A DNA stretch of 36,965 nucleotides. Origin: Pseudomonadota bacterium (GTDB lineage Bacteria > Pseudomonadota > Alphaproteobacteria > Azospirillales > Azospirillaceae). Under the pieces are notes generated by a model, which saw only the letters and a program-made list of their open reading frames with translations, made no database searches and was not told where the DNA came from. The stretch is taken from contig JAEYPE010000179.1 of the NCBI GenBank assembly GCA_023411035.1, positions 1-36,965 of the forward strand. The letters run 5' to 3'. A program made the position numbers and the translations under genes. This document shows positions 1 to 9,600 of this stretch, in pieces; position 1 is the first letter of the stretch; each line of letters starts with the position of its first letter.

Positions 1-150
1 GTCGGCGACATCCCGCGCACGCGCTCGGGCAAGATCACCGAACTGGCGGTGCGCGACGCGGTGCACGGCCGCCCCATCAAGAACACCGAGGCGCTGGCCA
101 ACCCGGCGGCCCTGGACCAGTTCCGGGAAAGGCCGGAGTTGGAAGGGTAA
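1..150 (+). CDS. aacS: Acetoacetyl-CoA synthetase (acetoacetate–CoA ligase), C-terminal 49 residues
   Basis: Partial gene; frame 1 is open from the first base to a TAA at 148–150. The visible peptide contains VGDIPRTRSGKITELAVRD, the C-terminal lobe of an acyl-CoA synthetase (ANL superfamily) in which the Lys of SGKITE is the adenylation lysine. It is followed by HGRPIKNTEALANP, which is characteristic of acetoacetate–CoA ligases. The enzyme activates acetoacetate with ATP and CoA in the cytosol. The next gene, 46 bp downstream on the same strand, encodes 3-hydroxybutyrate dehydrogenase, which produces acetoacetate, so the two would convert 3-hydroxybutyrate (from PHB breakdown) to acetoacetyl-CoA. 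Only the tail is visible, but the linkage supports the substrate assignment. Confidence 0.85.
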   Translation, partial: VGDIPRTRSGKITELAVRDAVHGRPIKNTEALANPAALDQFRERPELEG

Positions 151-196
151 TCCCCTCCGCCTATTCGCGAAACATCAAGACAGCAGAGGAAAAGCC

Positions 197-982
197 ATGA
201 CCTTGACGCAGAAGGTTGCGGTGGTCACCGGCTCGACCAGCGGGATCGGGCTTGGCATCGCACGGGCGCTGGCCGGGGCCGGGGCGGATGTGGTGCTGAA
301 CGGCTTCGGCGAGGCGGGCGCCATCGAGGAACTGCGCGCCGGTCTGGCGGCGGAGTTCGGCGTGCGCGTCGGCTACCACGGCGCCGACCTGTCCAAGCCC
401 TCCGAGATCGGGGAGCTTGTCGCCCACGCCACGGAGACGTTCGGCGCGGTCGATATCCTGGTCAACAACGCCGGCATCCAGCATGTCGCCCCGGTGGAGG
501 ACTTTCCGGCGGAGCGCTGGGACGCGGTGATCGCGGTCAACCTGTCGGCGGTTTTCCACGGCATTCACCACGCCCTGCCGGGCATGAAGCGGCGCGGCTG
601 GGGCCGCATCGTCAACATCGCCTCCGTGCATGGCCATGTCGCGTCGGTCAACAAGTCGGCTTACGTGGCGGCCAAGCACGGTGTGGTCGGGCTGACCAAG
701 ACGGTGGCGCTGGAAACGGCGGGAACCGGCGTGACCTGCAACGCCATCTGTCCGGGCTGGGTGCTGACCCCGCTGGTCCAGAAGCAGATCGACGCCATCG
801 CCGCCGGGAAGAACATCCCGGAGCCGCAGGCGAAGGCCGAATTGCTGGGCGCCAAGCAGCCGTCCGGCGCCTTCGTGACGCCGGACGAGCTGGGCGGGCT
901 GGCGGTGTTCCTCTGCTCCGATTCGGCGGCGCAGATGACCGGCGCCAGCCTGCTGATGGACGGCGGCTGGACGGCTCAGTAA
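197..982 (+). CDS. bdhA: D-3-hydroxybutyrate dehydrogenase (SDR family)
   Basis: 261 residues, the usual size for classical short-chain dehydrogenases. It oxidises (R)-3-hydroxybutyrate to acetoacetate with NAD in PHB/ketone-body use. The Rossmann motif TGSTSGIG lies at 11–18, NNAG at 90–93, and the catalytic residues are Asn115, Ser143, Tyr156 and Lys160 (SAYVAAK). The segment CNAICPGWVLTPLV and the C-terminal LLMDGGWTAQ are typical of bacterial BDH. The ATG at 197 follows a purine-rich GAGGAAAAG stretch. The gene lies 46 bp after acetoacetyl-CoA synthetase and is closed by a perfect hairpin at 994–1018. A generic 3-oxoacyl reductase is the main alternative, but the specific motifs and the neighbour favour BDH. 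Confidence 0.9.
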   Translation: MTLTQKVAVVTGSTSGIGLGIARALAGAGADVVLNGFGEAGAIEELRAGLAAEFGVRVGYHGADLSKPSEIGELVAHATETFGAVDILVNNAGIQHVAPVEDFPAERWDAVIAVNLSAVFHGIHHALPGMKRRGWGRIVNIASVHGHVASVNKSAYVAAKHGVVGLTKTVALETAGTGVTCNAICPGWVLTPLVQKQIDAIAAGKNIPEPQAKAELLGAKQPSGAFVTPDELGGLAVFLCSDSAAQMTGASLLMDGGWTAQ

Positions 983-993
983 GGGCTTCCAAA

Positions 994-1018
994 CCCCTCT
1001 CCCAGCGCGGGAGAGGGG
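994..1018. terminator. Bidirectional hairpin between bdhA and the GST gene
   Basis: CCCCTCTCCC (994–1003), a 5-nt AGCGC loop, then GGGAGAGGGG (1009–1018): a perfect 10-bp stem between two convergent genes (bdhA stop at 982, GST stop codon at 1029–1031). There is no long T tract, but the position and symmetry fit a shared terminator. Confidence 0.65.
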
Positions 1019-1028
1019 GTGTTCAAGG

Positions 1029-1730
1029 TCACTTCTGCACGTTGGCGGCGGTCTGGCCGAACAGGATCTTCTTGCCCTCTTCGGTGACGGAGGGGCGCTT
1101 CGCCAGTTCGGCACCCTTCTCATAGGCGCGGACCGTCGCCGGGCGGGCCTGGATCGATTCGAACCAGCGCTTCAGGTCGGGGAAGTCGGCGAGGTTCTGG
1201 CGCTGCCGCTCGTGCGGGACGATCCAGGGATAGCAGGCCATGTCGGCGATGGTCAGTTCGTCCCCCGCGATGAAGGCGCGGCCCGCCAGACGCTTGTTCA
1301 GGACGCCGTAAAGGCGGTTGGTTTCCTTCACATAGCGGTCGATGGCATAGGGAATCTGTTCGGGCGCATATTGCACGAAATGGTGGTTCTGCCCGGCCAT
1401 CGGGCCGAGGCCGCCGACCTGCCAGAACAGCCACTCCAGCACCGTCTTGCGCCCCCGCGGGTCGGCGGACAGGAACTTGCCGGTCTTCTCCGCCAGATAG
1501 GTCAGGATCGCGCCCGATTCGAAGACGGACACCGGCTCCCCGCCGTCCGCCGGGGCCTGGTCCACGATGGCCGGCATGCGGTTGTTGGGGGAGATCGCCA
1601 GGAATGCCGGCTTGAACTGGTCGCCGGCCGAGATGTCCACGGGATGGATGGTGTAGTCCAGCCCGGCTTCCTCCAGGAACAAGGTGATCTTATGCCCGTT
1701 GGGGGTCGGCCAATAATAGAGGTCGATCAT
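1029..1730 (-). CDS. yfcG: YfcG/YghU-type glutathione transferase (Nu class)
   Basis: 233 residues. The N-terminal thioredoxin-like domain (about 1–85) begins with WPTPNGHKITLFLEEAGL, with the Thr9-Pro10-Asn11 active-site signature of E. coli YfcG. It also has the cis-Pro of RMPAIVD (Pro53) and the glutathione-binding Glu71-Ser72 of FESGAIL. An all-helical C-terminal domain follows, with the conserved LTIADMACYPW N-capping segment. Members have disulfide-bond reductase/peroxidase activity with glutathione in the cytosol. The ATG at 1730 has AAGGA five bases upstream. It is monocistronic and convergent with bdhA. General GST is certain; the YfcG subclass rests on the TPN motif and overall match. 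Confidence 0.85.
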   Translation of the reverse strand: MIDLYYWPTPNGHKITLFLEEAGLDYTIHPVDISAGDQFKPAFLAISPNNRMPAIVDQAPADGGEPVSVFESGAILTYLAEKTGKFLSADPRGRKTVLEWLFWQVGGLGPMAGQNHHFVQYAPEQIPYAIDRYVKETNRLYGVLNKRLAGRAFIAGDELTIADMACYPWIVPHERQRQNLADFPDLKRWFESIQARPATVRAYEKGAELAKRPSVTEEGKKILFGQTAANVQK

Positions 1731-1846
1731 GGCGGTCCTTCCGGTTTGTTTCCCTGCCCGAAGGTGATGGAGCGGGCCGTTTCAGGCAACCCGCGCCACG
1801 CGCGCATCAGCCCTCCGGATGGGGAAGGCGAGGGGCGCAACGACGC

Positions 1847-1880
1847 GGACCCCGGAATGTTGAGGACCCCGGAATGTTGA
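1847..1880 (+). repeat. Perfect 17-bp tandem duplication
   Basis: The unit ggaccccggaatgttga occurs at 1847–1863 and again, immediately abutting, at 1864–1880, with no mismatch. It lies 36–69 bp upstream of the ATG at 1916, so it would fall in the promoter or leader of the small gene that follows. It could be a recent slippage duplication or a two-site operator. Confidence 0.9.
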
Positions 1881-1915
1881 AGACGATGCCCCCTCAACCA
1901 AAACCGAGGACCATC

Positions 1916-2089
1916 ATGGCCGATGACCGCAATCCCGCTACCCAGCCCCGGAAGGACGAACGGATCGACGAGCGCCAAGAGGGCACCGTCAAGCCCGACC
2001 AGGGCGGCGAGGCCGAACTGACCGAGAAGGAGGAGCAGAAGCGCGGCGGGGTCAACAAGACCACCCCGGGTCCCATCTACGACATTTGA
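1916..2089 (+). CDS. Small hydrophilic protein of unknown function (57 aa)
   Basis: Start ATG at 1916, preceded by GAGGA five bases upstream; the same frame is open further upstream to a TTG at 1874, but that extension has no ribosome site. The product is almost entirely charged and polar (KDERIDERQEGTVKPD, LTEKEEQKRGGVNK), with no Cys and no hydrophobic core, so it is probably disordered. It ends in TTPGPIYDI. It is monocistronic and convergent with the gene at 2100–2318, with only 10 bp between the stops. No family is recognised; the composition is that of small stress-associated hydrophilic proteins, but function is unknown. Good SD and high GC3 support it being real. Confidence 0.6.
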   Translation: MADDRNPATQPRKDERIDERQEGTVKPDQGGEAELTEKEEQKRGGVNKTTPGPIYDI

Positions 2090-2099
2090 CGCCGGCCCG

Positions 2100-2318
2100 T
2101 CACGAGATGAGCGCCAGGGTGGGGTCGGGCAGTCCCGGCGTGGCGTTTTCCAGCGTCCGGGCCACCTCGTCCAGCGGGGCGGCGACCACCAGCGGTTCGG
2201 AGCGCCCGGCGAAGGTGATCTCGGTCCGCTCCCCTTCGGTGCCGCGCAGGTACAGGACGCCCGCGGCGTTGATCAGAACCGGCGCTCCGGCGCGGTCGGT
2301 GAATTCGATGAACTTCAT
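2100..2318 (-). CDS. Small hypothetical protein (72 aa), FlbD-like pattern
   Basis: Start ATG at 2318 with GGGAG seven bases upstream. The frame stays open beyond it to 2477, but the extra residues look non-coding (Cys/Trp-rich, low quality). The protein begins MKFIEFTDRAGAPVLINAAG, then has a short strand TEITFAGRSEPLVVAAPLDEV and a helix-forming ARTLENA. This order (short beta strands, a 'valine/lysine-V' turn, then a terminal helix) resembles the tiny FlbD-type family (PF06289), but no diagnostic motif is present and the resemblance is only general. It is divergent from the response regulator at 2515; the 196 bp between them would hold both promoters. Confidence 0.55.
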   Translation of the reverse strand: MKFIEFTDRAGAPVLINAAGVLYLRGTEGERTEITFAGRSEPLVVAAPLDEVARTLENATPGLPDPTLALIS

Positions 2319-2514
2319 GCAGGACTCCCACGGAGGTTGCATCGGTTTCGGACTGCTCCAAACACGCAAAGCTGGGGGCGCGTTCGCCTCTCCGCAAGGC
2401 GCCGGCCTGCTCCATTGCGCACAGACAGCCCTCTTGATTGATGCGCCGCATCGACAAACATGGGCGCTTCGGACCACCCTGGTCCGCGCCGTCCGTCAAC
2501 AAGGAACTGATGCC

Positions 2515-2967
2515 GTGAAGTTGCTCGTCGTCGAGGACGATCCGTTGATCGGGCCAGCCGTCAAGGCGGTGCTGGAGAATGCCGGTTATACGGTCGTCGG
2601 CCCCGTGCGCGACGCCGCCAAGGCGGCTCGGCTGGGGGTCCGGGAACAGCCGGACCTCGCGCTGGTCGACGTTTATCTGGCCGGAGGCGAGAACGGGCTG
2701 ACGCTGGCCCGCAAATTGTGGGAGGAGCACAACATCCCCTCCCTGCTCATCACCGGCTTCGACCATCGGGGCGAGGAGGCGCGCGATTTCGCGCTCGGCC
2801 TGCTGCGCAAGCCGGTGATGCCCGACGCGCTGGTGGATTCGGTCGGTGCGGTCGGGGAGATCCTGGCGGGTCTGCGCCCGTCCTCCATTCCCCCGGCGTT
2901 GGAACTGTTCGGGCGGCCCGACCGTGCGTCCGCCCCCGCGCCGCAGGCCATGCGGCGGCAGGGCTGA
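2515..2967 (+). CDS. Single-domain response regulator (CheY-like receiver)
   Basis: 150 residues. Start GTG at 2515 with AAGGA nine bases upstream; there is no in-frame ATG near the domain start. The receiver domain spans about 1–115: acidic pocket Glu7-Asp8-Asp9 in LLVVEDDPLIG, phospho-acceptor Asp52 in LALVDVYL, Thr80 in LLITGF, Lys99 in LLRKPV. The 'VDVYLAGGENG' loop is typical of the stand-alone receivers common in Azospirillum and Methylobacterium. A Pro/Ala-rich tail of about 35 residues follows and there is no output domain, so signalling is by protein–protein contact. No cognate kinase is adjacent; the nearest are at 15–19 kb and 26.6 kb. Confidence 0.85.
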   Translation: MKLLVVEDDPLIGPAVKAVLENAGYTVVGPVRDAAKAARLGVREQPDLALVDVYLAGGENGLTLARKLWEEHNIPSLLITGFDHRGEEARDFALGLLRKPVMPDALVDSVGAVGEILAGLRPSSIPPALELFGRPDRASAPAPQAMRRQG

Positions 2968-2985
2968 GGCGGCAGGGCCGAGGCC

Positions 2986-3004
2986 CGGCCCCGCGCGGCC
3001 GTTT
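2986..3004 (+). terminator. Weak hairpin after the response regulator
   Basis: CGGCC (2986–2990), 6-nt loop, GGCCG (2997–3001), then TTT. It lies 19 bp after the TGA at 2965–2967. Short stem and short T run, so only a candidate. Confidence 0.3.
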
Positions 3005-3029
3005 CCCGGTCGCCGTTATCGAAAGGCCG

Positions 3030-3215
3030 TCAGCGGTCCGGAGAGCCGTCCGGATCGCCCGGCGCGGGAGACACCGCCGGCTGGGCGGCGTTCTGCGTGG
3101 AGTTCCGGGTGGGCGTGGCAGCGGCCTGGGCCGCCTGGGTGTCCGGGTGAGGCGGCGTGGCGTTTTCGGTCCCGTTGCTGGGGTCCAACTCCACCCACTG
3201 GCGATGATCGCTCAT
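3030..3215 (-). CDS. Possible independent small ORF (61 aa) inside the cupin frame
   Basis: An internal ATG at 3215 is preceded by GGGAG seven bases upstream and a further AAGGA, a better ribosome site than chance. The product starts MSDHRQWVELDPSNG and continues as a low-complexity Pro/Ala/Thr/Asn-rich tail, probably disordered. It shares frame and stop with the cupin ORF, so as the sequence stands the two overlap. Codon use recovers its high GC3 within this stretch, unlike the segment just upstream. No family is recognised. It may be the true gene here, with the cupin gene having lost its stop. Confidence 0.4.
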   Translation of the reverse strand: MSDHRQWVELDPSNGTENATPPHPDTQAAQAAATPTRNSTQNAAQPAVSPAPGDPDGSPDR

Positions 3216-3872
3216 GGCGTGTCTCCCGTCCTTCTGTTCGCGCTCCATGATGCAGGAACGATTCCGATGGGGCGCCTCTCGCCGCTCGGTTCGGGTGCCT
3301 GTACTTTGGAACAACGGATGGCGGAGGGATTCGGTCAATCCCGATATGGAAAATCGGGTATTTTGTTCGCTCGGCCCTCTCGGGAACCACCCTCGGAAGC
3401 CCTTGCGCGCCAGCGCCGGTTCGCCCCGCCGCAGCAGCCGGCAGGCCAGCGACAGCGGGGCGCGCAACAACCGCCGGGCCGCGGCACCGGGGCCGAAAGG
3501 CTTCTCGATCGCGTAGTATTTGCGGATCGTCTCCCGCACGTCCCAGATGCCGGTGAAGCCCCTGGGAATGACGAAGGCGTCCCCCTGCCGGTATTCCTGC
3601 GGCCTGCCGCCCTGGGGTGTGATGACCACCCGCCCGGCCAGCAGCACGCAGAATTCCTCATGGGGCCAGTCGGCCATGGCGATGGTGCCCGGCGTGCATT
3701 GCCACACCCCGCAGGCGAACCGTCCCCCGCCGCCGTCATACAGGTTCAGGAAACTCTCCTGCGGGTCGCCGGACAGGACGGTGCCGAAGACGGCGGGCTT
3801 GCCGGAGGCGTCCCCGATCAGCCGCTGGTCGATGGGAACGAGGAGCCGGCGCGGCGGCGGGTTGCGGTCCAT
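3030..3872 (-). CDS. Cupin (DUF861/EutQ-like) protein with an anomalous C-terminal extension
   Basis: The ATG at 3872 lies 3 bp after the treY stop, so this gene is translationally coupled to treY. Residues about 1–128 form a cupin of the COG3450/DUF861 type: FACGVWQCTPGTIAMADWPHEEFCVLLAGRV is the first cupin motif (metal-type His/Glu in WPHEEF) and YRQGDAFVIPRGFTGIWDV the second. Such cupins normally end near EKPF (about 130 aa). Here no stop occurs and the frame continues for another 150 residues to 3030. From about 3396 downward the extension looks non-coding: in the 15 codons spanning 3327–3371 only 7 third positions are G or C, against near-saturation in the cupin part. It contains a terminator-like hairpin, and it runs in frame into a small ORF with its own ribosome site. 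A lost stop, a frameshift or sequencing error near 3400, or a genuine long protein are all possible. Confidence 0.55.
   Translation of the reverse strand: MDRNPPPRRLLVPIDQRLIGDASGKPAVFGTVLSGDPQESFLNLYDGGGGRFACGVWQCTPGTIAMADWPHEEFCVLLAGRVVITPQGGRPQEYRQGDAFVIPRGFTGIWDVRETIRKYYAIEKPFGPGAAARRLLRAPLSLACRLLRRGEPALARKGFRGWFPRGPSEQNTRFSISGLTESLRHPLFQSTGTRTERREAPHRNRSCIMEREQKDGRHAMSDHRQWVELDPSNGTENATPPHPDTQAAQAAATPTRNSTQNAAQPAVSPAPGDPDGSPDR
3340..3366 (+). terminator. Hairpin plus T-rich tail, terminator-like on the + strand
   Basis: CCCGAT (3340–3345), 7-nt loop, ATCGGG (3353–3358), followed by TATTTTGTT. It lies inside the unlikely coding extension of the cupin ORF in an unusually AT-rich patch. 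It could end transcription from the response regulator or mark an old intergenic region. Confidence 0.35.
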
Positions 3873-3875
3873 GCG

Positions 3876-6644
<2,769 letters not shown>

Positions 6645-6680
6645 GGGTTGATCTCCTGGATCGGGAAAAACACGAACCCC

Positions 6681-9600
6681 TCACCCGGCCGCTCCGCGGC
6701 CATCCTCTTCCGGGGCGGGAGAGGGACGGGAGGCCACCGCGGCGGGGCGGGCGGCGGCCATGATGGCGGCGATGGCGCCGGCCTGCGGGCAGTCGGCCAT
6801 GTCCTCCAGCCGGAGGCGAAGCTTGCGGCGCCAGTTGGGGTACTGATCCACCGTGCCCGGCAGATTCACCTGCTCACGCTCGGCGGTCAGGTCGTCCATC
6901 TGGACCATGGCGATGGCGGACCCGGTGCGCGCCAGGAAGGCGTGGACCGCATGGCCCAGCGCCTCGGCATAGGGGCTGTCGGGACCGAAGCTGGCGGGAA
7001 GGGGCAGGTTGGCGTCGGCCAACGCTTCCAGCAGGCGGGCGCGTTCGGCCTTGCGGCGGTCGCGCTGGCGCCCGGATTCGCCCTCCGCGGGGTACAGCCC
7101 GCGTTCCTCCTTCAGCGTGATGTCGTTCCCCTCCCACCAGCCGCGCAGTGTGGCGAGGTCGTGGCTGCCCACCGTGGCGAGCGCCGCGTAGGGATAATCG
7201 TCGGGACCGCGGAAGCCGCCGTCTTCGGTCCATTCGAAGAACATCACCCGGTAACTCAGGACACCCGCCTCCGCCATGCGCTCTCGGAATCCCTCCGGCA
7301 CCGTGCCGAGATCCTCGCCGACGACAAGGCAACGGTTGCGCTGGCTCTCCAGGGCCAGGATTCCGAGGAGGTCGTCCATCGGGTAGGCGACATAGGCCCC
7401 TTCGGAGGGCGGATGCCCCTCCGCTATCCAATAGACGTGCTGGAGCGCCATGGCGTGGTCGATGCGCAGCGCCCCGGCGTGGCGCATGTTGGCGCGCAGA
7501 AGCTCGATGAAGCGGGCATAGCCGCCCTCGCGCAGCGCCTGGGGATGGAAGGGCGGCAGGCCCCAGTCCTGGCCGGCGGGGTTGAACAGGTCGGGCGGGG
7601 CGCCGACATGGGCCTTCGCCACCACCACATGGGGGTCGGCCCAGGTCTCCGCCCCGCCGCTGTCCGCCCCGACGGCGAGGTCGCGGAAGAGGCCCACCGC
7701 CATGCCGCGCTCCCGCGCCCGATTCGCCGCGGCGCGCAACTGGCCGTCGGCCAGCCATTGCAGCCAGACGAAGAAGCCGATGCGCTCCCGCCGTTCCTCC
7801 GCGAAGCGGCGGACGGCGGGGGAGGCGGCCTCCCGGAACTCCTCCGGCCATCGGCGCCAGTCGGGCCTGCCGTCTTTCGCGAAGCGCTCGCGCAGGGCCT
7901 GGAAGGTGCAGAACCGTTCCAGCCCGTCGCCCAGCTCGGCCCGGAAGGCGGCCAGGGCCTGCCGCCGCTCCTCGCTGCCCTGCCGCTGGAAATGGACGAA
8001 CAGCCGTTCCAGAAGCGGCAGCTTCAGCGCCGCCACGGCGGCGTAATCGACCAGCGGGGCGCTTTCCGCCGCCTGCACCGTGCGGATGAAGTCAGCCGAC
8101 GCGATCCGGTCGCGGGCTTCGGCGCAGTCCATCAGCTCCGGCACCGCCAGCACGTCGATGTAGAGCGGATTCAGATAGAGGCGGCTGGCCGGGGAATAGG
8201 GGCTGGCCCGATCCGGCTGGTCGAGGAACAGGGCGTGCAGCGGGTTCAGCCCGACGATTCCCGCTCCGCGCGCCGCCGCCATCTCGGCCAGGCTGGCGAG
8301 ATCGCCGAAATCGCCGATCCCCCAATCCCCGGCGCAGCGCAGGGCGTAAAGTTGCACCGACAAGCCCCAGATCCGCTCGCCCATCTGGAGCGGGGCGGGC
8401 AGGTGGCAGGCGGCGGGGGCGGCGATGACCGGCATCTCCAGCCCCGGAGACTCCGCCCGCATTCCGTCCACATCAAGACGCAGCCGGTGATAGCCGATCG
8501 CCGGAACCGCGCCGAGGTCGAGGCGCCGCGTCTCGAACGGCCGCCCCTCGGCCCCCGCCTTGCGGACCAGCGGCAGGTCGCCGAAATCGGCTTCGCCGGT
8601 CCGGCTGCTCCCGTCCTCCAGCGTCAGGGTCCAGCGCAGCGCCCCGGCGCCTTCCGGCAGCGTGGCGGTGACGGCGAAGGGCGGGCGGTCGATCCGCAGC
8701 ACCGCCACCGGGGGCAGGGGGCTGGCCAGTTCGCGCCGGTCCAGGGCCGCCAGCGCCTTCGCCGGGTCGCCGGTGTCCACCTCCATGGCCCTCAGCAGGG
8801 CGCGCACGGTGCCCTCCGATGCGTGAACGGTCTTGCCCGAGGCGTCGGAATAGTGAGTCTCGATCCCCATGCGTTCGGCGAGCCGGTCGAGCGCCGTCGT
8901 CTCCTCGATGGTCCAGAGGACGGACAGCGGCGCGAGCGTGCCGCCATGCAGCCCTTGCCCTTCCGTCCACAGGACGCGGCCCGGCGCCTCGCCCATGCCC
9001 CGCACGGGCGCGTCGGACAGGTTGGCGAGCAGATGCAGACGGCTGCCGTCGCCCAGCCGCCAGCAGACGCGGACGCCCCGCCCGTCGATCACCCCATGGG
9101 ACGCGGCGTCCCCCGGCGCGTTCTCCAGCCGGGGCGCGACGTCCTTTCGGCGCACGGCCAGGATGCGGCGGTACCAGTCCAGCCATTCCCCATGCTCGCC
9201 CTTGTTGCGGTTGTTCCAATCCAGCTTGGCGGAAAGGAAGGTGTCGAGCGCGGTCGGGTCGGGGATGCGGTCGCGCACCGCCGGGTCCTGGAATTCGGGG
9301 AACTTGGCGAACTCCTCCCGCCGGCCGTTGCGGATGGCCTCGGCCAGTTCGTCGGCGAAGTCGCAGAAGAAGGGGAAGGGCCGGTCGGACGCCCACTCCT
9401 CGCCCATGAACAGCATCGGGATGCCCGGTCCCAGCAGATAGAGCGCGGCGGCCGCCCGCACCGCCTCGGGCCGGGAGAAGCGGGTGATCCGCTCCCCGAA
9501 GGCGCGGTTGCCGATCTGGTCGTGATTCTGGATGAAGGTGACGAAGGCGGTCGGCGGCAGATGCGCCGACGGCTCACCGCGCGCCCCGCCCCCGCGGTAG

